Below, in pieces: positions 26,045 through 34,190 of a stretch of DNA of 64,000 nt; the first letter of the stretch is position 1, and each line of letters begins with the position of its first letter. This stretch comes from Amycolatopsis mongoliensis (lineage in GTDB: Bacteria > Actinomycetota > Actinomycetes > Mycobacteriales > Pseudonocardiaceae), in NCBI RefSeq assembly GCF_030285665.1, contig NZ_CP127295.1, positions 6,944,001 through 7,008,000 of the forward strand. The letters are read 5' to 3'. The translations under genes and the position numbers were made by a program. The notes under the pieces were generated by a model, which saw nothing but the letters and a program-made list of their open reading frames with translations, was not told the DNA's origin and made no database searches.

Positions 26045-26504
26045 AGCCGGTCGGCGAGCACCTTCGCCAGGCCGGTGTAGACCTCGGCGCGGTGCTTGCG
26101 CAGGGAGATGTGCGCGGTCCGGTTCTGGCCGTGGCTCCGCTTGCCGGTCATGACCAGCTCCTCGTCGTCCGCCACGGTGCAGAAGAACGCGCCGTCGCCG
26201 ATGCCGGGCAGAGTCGTCACCGGCCCGGTGCAGTCCTTCTCGGAGTTCGCCATCGCCTTGGCCGGGGAGTAGGAGCGGCCCGAGGCGACGATCCACAGAT
26301 CGAGCGGCCACGGGGACACGTACTTGCCCTCGTAGCGGCACTGGAACTCGGTGCCGGGACGAAGCTCGGGTCCACCGGCTGCTCGGTCGCGATGATGTCC
26401 TCGCTCGTCCCGATGACCTGCTGCAGCTCACCGGTGCCCAGGAAGGGGCCGGCCGCGGTGACCTTCGCGGGCGACGCCGGCGGCCCCACAGCGCGGCGCT
26501 TCAC
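26041..26504 (-). pseudogene. DUF3558-like lipoprotein remnant, frameshifted
   Basis: Two adjoining frames together read as one DUF3558-like protein. The first part is KVTAAGPFLGTGELQQVIG then TEQPVDPSF. The second, one frame away, is PGTEFQCRYEGKYVSPWPLD, WIVASGRSYS, GDGAFFCTVADDEELVMTG and LRKHRAEVYTGLAKVLADRL. The break is at about 26356-26363, where one missing base restores the frame. No signal peptide or lipobox precedes the first part, so the 5' end is also lost; the frame abuts the MFS stop. The 3' end touches the repeat element. Confidence 0.6.
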
Positions 26505-27880
26505 CGGGTGCTGGAGCGAAGCGGGACCTCCCGGATGCGCCACGCCGCGACGGCCGCCAGCCCGGCGACGACCGCGGCGACGGTGAAGACGCGCGACATC
26601 CCGGTCACCAGCGGGCCGGTGGCCAGCAGCGCCCCGAACGCCGACGTGCCGACCGCGCCGCCGATCGTGCGGAACATGGTCGTGTTCGCCGTCGCCACCC
26701 CGATCTCTTCGGCGGGCACGGTGTTCTGGGCGATCAGCGTCATCAGCTGCGTGCTCAAGCCGAGGCCGGTCCCGACGAGCACGAGCGCGCCGCTGGTGAG
26801 CCAGACCGGGGTGCCGGCGTGGCCGGTCGCGAGCACCGCGCACCCCGCCGCCATCGCCGTCGTGCCGATGATCGGGAAGAGCCGGTACCGGCCGGTCCGG
26901 CTGCTCACGCGCCCGGCCACCTGGGATGCGACGACGACGGCCAGGGTCATCGGCAACAGCAGCGTTCCGGAGCCGGACGCCGAGACGCCCTGCACGGTCT
27001 GCTGGAACAGCGGGACGAACGTGATCGTGCCGAAGCTGACCACGCCGACGACGAAGATCACCGCGGTCGTCAGCCGGATGTTGTGCCGGGCGAACAAGCT
27101 GAGCGGCAGGACCGGTTCGCGGCTTCGCCGTTCCACCGCGACGAAACCCGCGAACGCCACGACGGTGATCGCCGCCAGTGCCACCGCCGGGCCGGTGCCG
27201 TTGGTGAGCAGGAGCAAGCCGGTCACGGCGGTGGTGAGCAGCAGCGCGCCCGCGACGTCCAGGTGCACCCGGCGCCGGGGCACCGGCGGGACCACCAGGA
27301 CGAGCGCGGTGGCCGCGAACACCAGCACGCCGAGCGGCAGGTTGAGGTAGAAGTTCCAGCGCCAGCCCAGAAAACTCGTCACGAGGCCGCCGAAGAGCGG
27401 GCCGCCGATCTGGCCGGCCGCCATCACGCTCGCCGTCAGGCCCTGGTAGCGACCGCGCTCGCGGGGTGGGACCAGGACGCCGATCAGGGAGAGCGCGCCG
27501 ACGGCCAGCCCGCCGCCGCCCAGGCCCTGGACCGCGCGGAAGGCGATCAGCTGCGTCATGTCCTGGGCGAACCCGCACGCCACCGAAGCGACGGTGAAGA
27601 GCGCGATCGCGCTCAGGTGCACGCCTTTGCGCCCGTGGAGATCCCCGAGCTTGCCCCAGATCGGGGTCGAGGCGGCCGTCGTCAGGGTGTAGGCGGTGAC
27701 GACCCAGGCCAGCCGGTCGAGGCCGCCGAGCGCGCCGGCGATCGTCGGCATCGCGGTGCCGACGACGGTGGTGTCGAGCATCGCGAGCAGCATGCCCAGC
27801 AGCAGGACGGCGAACGCCGCGCGCAGCCGCGTGGGGCTCATCGGCGCCGCCGCTTCGGCACGCGGTGGGGAGATGACCAT
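26501..27880 (-). CDS. MFS drug transporter, DHA2/EmrB-QacA type
   Basis: A 459-residue proton-driven efflux pump with about 13-14 transmembrane helices. Family motifs are LDTTVVGTAMPTIAGALGG in TM1, WVVTAYTLTTAASTPIWGKL followed by GDLHGRK (motif A), and RAVQGLGGGGL (motif B). AAGGGAG lies before the ATG. It is preceded on the same strand by the cupin-hydrolase gene and faces the TetR gene beyond it, a typical inducible-resistance layout. The substrate is unknown. Confidence 0.9.
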   Translation of the reverse strand: MVISPPRAEAAAPMSPTRLRAAFAVLLLGMLLAMLDTTVVGTAMPTIAGALGGLDRLAWVVTAYTLTTAASTPIWGKLGDLHGRKGVHLSAIALFTVASVACGFAQDMTQLIAFRAVQGLGGGGLAVGALSLIGVLVPPRERGRYQGLTASVMAAGQIGGPLFGGLVTSFLGWRWNFYLNLPLGVLVFAATALVLVVPPVPRRRVHLDVAGALLLTTAVTGLLLLTNGTGPAVALAAITVVAFAGFVAVERRSREPVLPLSLFARHNIRLTTAVIFVVGVVSFGTITFVPLFQQTVQGVSASGSGTLLLPMTLAVVVASQVAGRVSSRTGRYRLFPIIGTTAMAAGCAVLATGHAGTPVWLTSGALVLVGTGLGLSTQLMTLIAQNTVPAEEIGVATANTTMFRTIGGAVGTSAFGALLATGPLVTGMSRVFTVAAVVAGLAAVAAWRIREVPLRSSTR

Positions 27881-27891
27881 GACGGCTCCCT

Positions 27892-29166
27892 TCAGGCGCC
27901 GAGGACGAGATCGGCGACGCGGTCCGGCTGCTCGAGCTGCGGCTGGTGGCCCGCTTCGCGCACGACGGTGAACTCGGCGCCTTCGTCGTTCTCCCCGGCG
28001 AAAGCCGCCGCATAGGCGCGTCCGTAGGACAGGTCGGCGATCCCGTCGCTCTCGCCCCAGACGACCCGGACCGGCAGCCGCACCGATTCGAGCCGGGCCC
28101 GCAGGGCCGGGTCGTGCATGTACGGGTCGCCGGCATAGCCGTTCAACGCCACTGCGTTGCCCTGCATCGCGGCGAGGCGTTCCGGCGGCAGGACCGACGG
28201 GTCCAGCCGGAAGCGGTCGGGGGAGTGGAAGACGAAGTCGGCGAGCTTGTCCGGCGGGATCGTCGACAGATCGGTGATCGGGTGCCCGTCGACGGTGATC
28301 CCGACGGCGTCCAGCAGCACGAGCCGGCCGACGCGGTGCGCCGAAGCGTCCCCGGCGTCGCGGGCCGCCTGCTCGTCGGCGCCCATCTGTGCCGCGATCC
28401 ACCCGCCGACCGAGTTGCCGGCGACGAGCGCGTCCCGCACGCCGAGCTCGCCGAGCACGCGCCGGAAGAGCCGGGCCAGCGCGGGGACGTCGGTGACGCC
28501 GCCGGCGGCCGGGGTGCCGTCGAAGCCGGGGATGACCGGCGTGAGCACCCTCGACCCGCGCGCGGCGAGGACGGCCGCCAGGCCGGCCACCGAAGCGGGA
28601 CCCGCGCCGCCGTGCAGGAGCAGGACCGGCCGCCCGGCACCGCGCTCTTCGACCCGGACGACCACGTCGTCGTCGAGCCGGACGTCGGTGGTCACCGGCG
28701 TCTCGCTCGCGTAGGTCGTCGCCGGTTCGGTGTGGTAGCGGGCCATGAGCTCGGTGATCTCGTCGCCCTGGGCGGGCCGCCCGGTCTCGGCGGCGAACGC
28801 GCGCAGGTCGCGGAAGTACTGGACGTAGAGGTCCGGGGTGAACGTGTTGAGGATGACCGCGGGCTCGTCGCCCGGGTTCGCGAAGGTGTGCGGTGCGCCC
28901 GGCGGCACCATGACCAGGGTTCCGGCGGGAGCGTCGTGGGTTTCTTCGCCCACCGTGAAGCGGACCGTGCCGCGCACGACGTAGAAGCCCTCGTCGTGCT
29001 GGGCGTGCCGGTGCTGCGGCGGGCCGGGCGTGTGCGGGGCGACGACGATCTCGCCCAGGCCCAGCCGGTGCTCGGTGGTGCTGCCGTCCTCGAGGATCCG
29101 CAGCTGGATCGGGCCCGTCAGGGTGATCTCGCCGTCTTCGGGGCCGACGATCGCGATGCGTGTCAT
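27892..29166 (-). CDS. Cupin-alpha/beta hydrolase fusion
   Basis: A 424-residue two-domain protein. Residues about 1-140 are a cupin with the motif PPQHRHAQHDEGFYVVRG and the second motif GAPHTFANPGDEP, carrying metal-binding histidines. Residues about 165-424 are an alpha/beta hydrolase with oxyanion HGGAG, nucleophile GNSVGGW, acid WGESDGI and histidine EAGHQPQLE. The junction is continuous, so this is a real fusion. A cupin may oxidise or bind a ring compound and the hydrolase cleave the product (inference). It is divergent from the TetR gene and co-directional with the MFS pump 11 bases downstream. Confidence 0.85.
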   Translation of the reverse strand: MTRIAIVGPEDGEITLTGPIQLRILEDGSTTEHRLGLGEIVVAPHTPGPPQHRHAQHDEGFYVVRGTVRFTVGEETHDAPAGTLVMVPPGAPHTFANPGDEPAVILNTFTPDLYVQYFRDLRAFAAETGRPAQGDEITELMARYHTEPATTYASETPVTTDVRLDDDVVVRVEERGAGRPVLLLHGGAGPASVAGLAAVLAARGSRVLTPVIPGFDGTPAAGGVTDVPALARLFRRVLGELGVRDALVAGNSVGGWIAAQMGADEQAARDAGDASAHRVGRLVLLDAVGITVDGHPITDLSTIPPDKLADFVFHSPDRFRLDPSVLPPERLAAMQGNAVALNGYAGDPYMHDPALRARLESVRLPVRVVWGESDGIADLSYGRAYAAAFAGENDEGAEFTVVREAGHQPQLEQPDRVADLVLGA

Positions 29167-29231
29167 ACCGCTCCTTGTGAGAGTGAACTGTCACGAGGAA
29201 GGTAGACCCTCATCTGGCGTTCATGCAAGTG

Positions 29232-29250
29232 GACTCTTATGATGAGAGTC
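29232..29250. promoter_or_regulatory. TetR operator candidate between cupin-hydrolase and TetR genes
   Basis: Arms GACTCT and AGAGTC flank a seven-base centre, midway in the 109-base divergent promoter region. Related GAGAGTGAACTGTCAC lies 50 bases away beside the other start. The arrangement suits a TetR dimer controlling both directions. Confidence 0.5.
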
Positions 29251-29275
29251 GGCTCAGGTGTGGAAGGTGGCAGTG

Positions 29276-29878
29276 ATGGACGGCGGACGGGTCAACCAGA
29301 AGCGGCGGACGCGCACCGCGATCGTGACGGCCGCGACCGAGCTCGTCCGGGACGGCCGGACGGTGACGATGCCCGAGGTCGCCAAGGCCGCGGAGGTGTC
29401 CGAGGCGACCGCCTACCGCTACTTCCCGGACCTGGCGAGCCTCCTGCGGGAAGCCGTCGCGGGGACGCTCTTCGACCCGGCCGAGGCGCTCGCGCCGTTC
29501 GCCGGCCGCACGGATCCCGTCGTCCGCGTCGCCGCCGCGACGGAGCACCTGCTGCGGCACGTCCTGACCCACGAGGGTGCGGTCCGCGCCATGATCGCGG
29601 CGACGATCACCCGGCCCGCCGACCCGACCGCCCGGCCCGGCCTGCGCTTCGGCCTCATCGACGCGGCGCTGGCGCCACCGGCCGAGCTCGGTGGGCTCGA
29701 CGAGCGGGCGCTGGCCCAGCTGAAGCGCGATCTCGCGGTCGTCATGAGTGCCGAGGCGCTGTTCGGGCTCACCGATCTCCACGGCCTGCCCGCCGGGGAG
29801 GCCGTGGAGAGCATCGTCCACACCGCGAGCGTGCTCACGCGAGCCGCGGTCGGCGCAGGGCCTGCCGGGCGAAGCTGA
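29276..29878 (+). CDS. TetR-family regulator
   Basis: A 200-residue TetR regulator. The N-terminal helix-turn-helix is RTRTAIVTAATELVRDGRTV then MPEVAKAAEVSEATAYRYFP. The C-terminal part is helical and ligand-binding. ATG 29276 has GGAAGG eight bases before it; a GTG at 29258 would put six extra residues in front. It is divergent from the cupin-hydrolase/MFS operon and is its likely repressor. Confidence 0.87.
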   Translation: MDGGRVNQKRRTRTAIVTAATELVRDGRTVTMPEVAKAAEVSEATAYRYFPDLASLLREAVAGTLFDPAEALAPFAGRTDPVVRVAAATEHLLRHVLTHEGAVRAMIAATITRPADPTARPGLRFGLIDAALAPPAELGGLDERALAQLKRDLAVVMSAEALFGLTDLHGLPAGEAVESIVHTASVLTRAAVGAGPAGRS

Positions 29879-30020
29879 TCGGCGCGCGCACGGTCCGCAT
29901 CGCCGTCGTCGGGTGTGGGGAGGCGGCGTACTCTCGGACCGTGCAGATGCCGACACAGCGGGACAGCAGGCCGTCTTCACCGGTCCGCGGCCTGACCGGC
30001 GTCCCGGTGGAGCGCGTGTC

Positions 30021-30986
30021 ATGAGCGCCGGCCCGGGGGTCGCCCGCCGGGGTTACGACCACGCCGCCGTCCACTACGGCTCGGACGCCGAACTGCTCGC
30101 CGTCGCCGTGCCGTTCCTCGAAGGCGGTCTGGCCGCGGGCGAGCCGACCTTCGTGTCGCTGGCGCCGGACCGGGCCGAGCTGGTGCGCCGGGCGCTCTCC
30201 CCGTCGGCGGACGCGCGGTACCTGACCGTGGACGAGGTCTACGTGCGGCCCGCCGCCGCGATCAAGTCCTACCGCGAGCTGATGGCCGGGCTCGTCGCCG
30301 GCGGCGCCGCCGGCATCCGCATCTTCGGCGAGCTCCCGCGCACCGCGATCGACCGGTCATGGGACTGGTGGGCCCGCTACGAGGCCGCGGTCAACCACGC
30401 CTACGACGAGTTCCCGCTGCGCAGCATGTGCGCCTACGACACGCGGACCACCCCGCGGCACGTGCTCGACGACGTCGCCCGCACGCACCCTTTCGTCGCC
30501 ACGCCCGGCGGGCACCGGAGCAACGCGGGCTACGTCGACCCGCCGGCGTTCCTGGCCGACCCGCGGCCGATGACGCCCCACCCGATCCAGCACGCCCTTC
30601 CGCTCGTGGAGTTCACCGACCCGCAGCCCCCGGCCGCCCGCCGCGCCGTTCTCGACATCACCAAGACCGACCTGCCCGCCGGCGAAATCGACGACCTCGT
30701 CCTGGCGGTCAGCGAGATCGTCGACAACGCGGTGCGCCACGGCCGCCCGCCGGTGACGATGCGGATCTGGGCGGACGCCGACCACATGGTCGTGACGGTG
30801 CACGACACCGGAGAAGGCCCCGGCGACCCGTTCGCCGGACTGCTGCCGGCCGGCCGGCAGATCGGCGGCCGCGGGCTGTGGATCGCGCACCAGATCTGCA
30901 GCCAGGTGACCCTGCACCGCGACGAGACCGGCTTCACCGTCCGGCTCATCGCGGGGAACACCTGGCTCCGCTGTCCCGCGGACTGA
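30021..30986 (+). CDS. MEDS domain-HATPase protein (anti-sigma/kinase-like regulator)
   Basis: A 321-residue cytoplasmic protein. Residues about 10-165 match the MEDS sensory domain (YDHAAVHYGSDAELLAVAVPF, GEPTFVSLAPDR, GIRIFGELPR). Residues about 185-315 are an RsbW-type histidine-kinase-like ATPase with N box VSEIVDNAVRHG, G1 box HDTGEGPGDP and G2 box GGRGLWIAHQI. There is no phospho-acceptor histidine domain, so it probably acts as an anti-sigma or anti-anti-sigma switch kinase. No sigma partner is adjacent, making it an orphan. GGTGGAG precedes the ATG. Confidence 0.85.
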   Translation: MSAGPGVARRGYDHAAVHYGSDAELLAVAVPFLEGGLAAGEPTFVSLAPDRAELVRRALSPSADARYLTVDEVYVRPAAAIKSYRELMAGLVAGGAAGIRIFGELPRTAIDRSWDWWARYEAAVNHAYDEFPLRSMCAYDTRTTPRHVLDDVARTHPFVATPGGHRSNAGYVDPPAFLADPRPMTPHPIQHALPLVEFTDPQPPAARRAVLDITKTDLPAGEIDDLVLAVSEIVDNAVRHGRPPVTMRIWADADHMVVTVHDTGEGPGDPFAGLLPAGRQIGGRGLWIAHQICSQVTLHRDETGFTVRLIAGNTWLRCPAD

Positions 30987-30995
30987 ACCGCCGGC

Positions 30996-31688
30996 TCACC
31001 GGTCCGCGGAAGTCCGGTGGGCGCGCGGAGGGTGCGTCGCCCCGCCGTAGTGGGTGGCCCCGAGCGTCACGGCGGCGACGAGCACGGCGGCGCCGGTGAC
31101 GGTCAGGATGCGCGCCGGGGTGCGCAGCCGCAGCGGCGGGTGGGGGATGTCGGCGCCGGTGCAGGACAGCTTCGCCGTGGCCCACCGGTAACCCTGGGCG
31201 AGGGCGAACACCAAGGTCGCTCCGACGATGAAGAAGTCCGCGACGTTGAAGGTGTACTTGCCGAGCGGGACGAAGTCGATGGCGCCGCGGACGCTGCCCG
31301 GCGCGGTGAGGTGGTGCAGCCCGAGGCGGTCGAGCAGGTTGCTCGTCCAGCCGCCGATCGCGAGCGCGGCCGACGCCCGCAGGAGCACCGGGTGCCGGCG
31401 GCGCAGGAGGAGCAGCATCGCGGCGGTCAGCGTCGCGCTGCCGGCGAGGTCGAGCACCGCCCCCGTCACCGGACCGGCGTACCAGGCGCCGACGACCGGC
31501 CCGACCAGCGGGTTGCCGCCGAAGTTGATGTGCGCCCGGGGCACTTCGCGCCAGGCCCATGCCTTGGTCACCTGGTCCGCGACGACGACCAGGACCAGGG
31601 CGAACGCCGTCCAGGGCGGTCGGAAGACCTTCGCGCCGAGAGCTACCGCTTCGAGCCGGGGCGTCCCGGCGGTGCCGTCCAGTGTCAT
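30996..31688 (-). CDS. LspA-like signal peptidase II family protein
   Basis: A 230-residue membrane protein with the lipoprotein signal peptidase pattern. LVVVADQVTKAW lies in the first helix, GGWTSNLLDRLGL has the first catalytic Asp, and FNVADFFIVGA the second. Both aspartates are present, so it could cleave prolipoproteins in the membrane. It is longer than typical LspA (about 160-200 residues), with an added C-terminal helix (ILTVTGAAVLVAAVTLGA). It stands alone, outside the usual ileS-lspA-rluD context, so it is probably a second, specialised copy. The ATG at 31688 follows GAGG. Confidence 0.78.
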   Translation of the reverse strand: MTLDGTAGTPRLEAVALGAKVFRPPWTAFALVLVVVADQVTKAWAWREVPRAHINFGGNPLVGPVVGAWYAGPVTGAVLDLAGSATLTAAMLLLLRRRHPVLLRASAALAIGGWTSNLLDRLGLHHLTAPGSVRGAIDFVPLGKYTFNVADFFIVGATLVFALAQGYRWATAKLSCTGADIPHPPLRLRTPARILTVTGAAVLVAAVTLGATHYGGATHPPRAHRTSADR

Positions 31689-31792
31689 CGCTGCCTCACA
31701 GCCCAGGCCGGGCGACCACGGCCCATGACTCGTCCGGGCGGCGGGGGCAGCGTGGAATCGCGGGGTTGGGGAATACCCCACCACCGGCGTCG

Positions 31793-32799
31793 TCAAACCC
31801 CGCCCGCGGGAACGCTTGTGTCCATTGTGGACTCGCGGGCGGGGCGGGCCGCTCGGCCCGCGGTCTTGATCACCGGCGCATCCCGGGACAGCTCCCGGAA
31901 GCCGACGCCGAAGTACAGCCCGCGGGCCCGGGGGTGGCCCGGCGCGCCCAGGCAGGCGACCGTAGCGTGCCGCGCTCCCGCGTCCCGGGCCCGGTGCATC
32001 CCGTGCGCATCACCGCCCGGCCGAGCCCGCGGCGCCGGTGGTCCGGGTGCGTCCCGACCGGCTCGAACTCGACGGTCTTGTTCACCTCGTCGAGCCACAG
32101 GATCGCCGAGGCGGCCATCGTCCCGTCCGGTGCCTCCACCAGCACGTGCAGGTCGCCGCGGTAGGCCGGGGTCTGCCGGACTCCTTCGTAGCTCGCGGCC
32201 GTGTACGCCGAGGGGGACCAGCCGGCCAGATGGGCCTCGACCGCGGCTTCCGGCCCGGCTTCCTCCGCGGTACGGAAGCGGAACCCCGCCGGCAGCACCG
32301 GTTCCTCGATCTCGGCGAGTTCGCGTTCGTTGAGCTGGGTCCACGACCCCTGGTCGCCGAGGGCACCCGGGTCGGGCTCGTAGCCGTGGGCAGCCCAGCG
32401 CGCCAGCGCGAACTCGTCGGCCGCGCCCGGCAGCGCCGTGCGCTCGATGTCGCCCGCCGTCGCGTCGAACCAGGCGATCACGTCGTCGATCAGCCCGGCG
32501 TGGTCCGGGTGGACCTGGTGCACCAGGGACGCGCCGGTGACGTCCTTCACCGACCTGTCGTTGCGCCGCACCCGGTGCGGGAGCTGGGCCCAGCCCCACG
32601 CCACCAGCTCGTCACCGGAGAACCACAGCCGGCGCGGCCAGCTCGCGTTGTGGTCGGCGTGCCCGCGGCCCCAGTTCCAGGCCAGCTCGCCGTACGACGC
32701 GTCGCCGTTCACCAGCTCCGGCCGGGTGGCGGTGATGTGCTGCGCCAGGCCCTGCATGAGCTCGACGTCCCCGGCGGTCAGCAGCTCGACGGTCCCCAT
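31793..32799 (-). pseudogene. GNAT acetyltransferase, C-terminal frameshift
   Basis: A two-domain GNAT N-acetyltransferase of about 330 residues. The first 270 residues are in frame: LAQHITATRPELVNG, AASAILWLDEVNKTVEFEPV and VGTHPDHRRRGLGRAVM, the acetyl-CoA-binding R/Q-x-x-G-x-G/A loop. Immediately after, near 32008, the frame is lost. The expected ending, HGMHRARDAGARHATVACLG then GLYFGVGFRELSRDAPVIK, lies one frame away. One inserted base after AVM restores it. In the current frame the protein ends in unrelated residues at 31870. It is a recent pseudogene or a base-call error. The repaired frame ends at 31793, inside a long palindrome. Confidence 0.78.
31798..31844. terminator. 11-bp GC hairpin between LspA-like and GNAT genes
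   Basis: CCCCGCCCGCG (31798-31808) pairs perfectly with CGCGGGCGGGG (31834-31844). The loop holds GTCCATTGTGGAC, itself a palindrome. It lies between the GNAT 3' end and the LspA-like 5' region, where it could end the GNAT transcript. Confidence 0.55.
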
Positions 32800-32846
32800 G
32801 GCCGGTCACTGTGTCAGGACCCCGCGAACCCGTCGAACCGTTTCGG

Positions 32847-33314
32847 CTACAGCCGTTCGGGGATGCCCGCGAGGACCGCGCCCAGGCTCGGCAGCCACCG
32901 CTGGTGCGGATCGGGGGCCGCGAGCCACTCCGTCGCGACTTCCACCCGCCGGGCCCCGACCGGCAGGGGCAGGAGCGTGCCCCACGCGAGCACCTCGACG
33001 TTCCTGGGCAGGGCGGAGCGCGGGGGGATCAGGCCGTCGGTCTCGGCGAGGAGCGCCACCCGCGCGCCGTGCTGGGTCGGGAGGTGCATGGCCGGTCCCT
33101 GGCAGCCCGTCGCCGCGAGGCGGGTCAGGACCGGGCCGGCGCTGAGCTTGGGCAGCGTCACCGCGCAGATCCCGTTCTCCAGTGCCAGGAACGGGTGGAC
33201 GCCACGCCATTTCACCGGCCAGCCGAAGAGGCGGCCGTAGTAGGCGTCGACCCGGTCGCCCGCCGGGTCCCGGGGCGGGGCGGGGCTCGTCGGCACCTGC
33301 TGGTCGAGCGACAT
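32847..33314 (-). CDS. Hypothetical protein
   Basis: A 155-residue soluble protein that I do not recognise with certainty. YYGRLFGWPVKWRGVHPFLA followed by GICAVTLPKLSAGPVL and a Pro-rich VLAWGTLLPLPVGARRVEV resembles small actinobacterial proteins related to the N-terminal part of primase/polymerase-like families, but no catalytic motif is visible. It is divergent from the TetR gene at 33412, and the perfect TetR operator lies between them, so it is probably part of that regulon. Confidence 0.6.
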   Translation of the reverse strand: MSLDQQVPTSPAPPRDPAGDRVDAYYGRLFGWPVKWRGVHPFLALENGICAVTLPKLSAGPVLTRLAATGCQGPAMHLPTQHGARVALLAETDGLIPPRSALPRNVEVLAWGTLLPLPVGARRVEVATEWLAAPDPHQRWLPSLGAVLAGIPERL

Positions 33315-33362
33315 CGTCGACGCCTTTCCGCTGGGGGTGGGGTGAGGAACTCACCCGTCAGC

Positions 33363-33385
33363 CTAACGGCACTCAGTGCCGTTAG
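33363..33385. promoter_or_regulatory. Perfect TetR operator, copy 1
   Basis: Arms CTAACGGCAC and GTGCCGTTAG flank TCA, a 23-base perfect palindrome 26 bases before the TetR ATG. A second copy of its core is at the other end of the same gene. Confidence 0.8.
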
Positions 33386-33411
33386 CAAGTGTGGCTGCTA
33401 CCGTCCCGGCC

Positions 33412-34143
33412 ATGACGGATTCGCCGCGCCGCGCGCCGGCCACCCGGGTCGGGGCGACCCCCGCGGGCCGGCGGCAGCTGCGCCGCGCCCTCGCCTCCGC
33501 GGCCGTGGACCTGTTCGCGGCCAACGGCTACGAGGCCACCACGGTGGACGACATCGCGGCCGCCGCCGGCGTCGGGCGCCGCACGTTCTTCCGGTACTTC
33601 GACGCCAAGGACGACGTGCTCTTCGCCAACCACGACGAGATCGTGGCGGAGATGGAGGAGGAGTTCGCCGCCGCCGACCCCGCGCGCGACCCGGTCGAGG
33701 TGGCGTGCGCCGCAGTCGGCCTGGTGCTCGACTCCTACGCCGCCGACCTCGACGTGTCGCTCAAGCGGTTCGCCCTCACCCGCGCGGTTCCCTCGTTGCG
33801 GGACAAGGAGGTCGCGACCGTCGACCGCTACCAGCGGGTGCTCGCGCGCTACCTGCAGGCACGCTACGAGGAACAGGGCGACGAGACGGCGAGCCTGCGC
33901 GCGGCCGTTGCCGCGGCGGCGATCGCGGCCGCCAACAACCACGTCCTCCGGCGCTGGCTGCGCACCGGCGGCACCGGTGACATCAAGGCGGCCGCGGCCG
34001 AGGCGTTCGCGCTGGTCGTCGACGCGTTCCGGGCCACGGGGCGCGACGAGGCCACGGTGGTCGCGGTCCTGACGACCGCCACCCCGCTGCACGAGGTCGT
34101 CGCCCAGGTGGGTGCCGTCCTGCGGAGCAGTGAACGGCACTGA
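33412..34143 (+). CDS. TetR-family regulator
   Basis: A 243-residue TetR protein. The helix-turn-helix reads LRRALASAAVDLFAANGYEA, TTVDDIAAAAGVGRRTFFRY and FDAKDDVLFANH; the remainder is helical. It is bracketed by its own presumed operators: one in the divergent promoter and one overlapping its stop codon. It is followed by the DUF3616 gene. Confidence 0.9.
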   Translation: MTDSPRRAPATRVGATPAGRRQLRRALASAAVDLFAANGYEATTVDDIAAAAGVGRRTFFRYFDAKDDVLFANHDEIVAEMEEEFAAADPARDPVEVACAAVGLVLDSYAADLDVSLKRFALTRAVPSLRDKEVATVDRYQRVLARYLQARYEEQGDETASLRAAVAAAAIAAANNHVLRRWLRTGGTGDIKAAAAEAFALVVDAFRATGRDEATVVAVLTTATPLHEVVAQVGAVLRSSERH

Positions 34144-34149
34144 GTGCCA
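34133..34149. promoter_or_regulatory. TetR operator, copy 2, overlapping the TetR stop codon
   Basis: AACGGCAC-TGA-GTGCCAT repeats the core of the 33363 operator (AACGGCAC-TCA-GTGCC). It includes the TGA stop of the regulator and lies about 42 bases before the DUF3616 start, where a promoter is expected. This suggests one TetR protein controls itself, the divergent gene and the downstream gene. Confidence 0.7.
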
Positions 34150-34190
34150 TCCTGGCTCGCCGGGACCCGAACCCGGTTTACACTCGATCC

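Noticed and set aside
26217..29194. Long alternative frames across the MFS and cupin-hydrolase genes
   Set aside because: They are Arg/Pro-rich with no domain; the true frames carry MFS motif A and a hydrolase triad.
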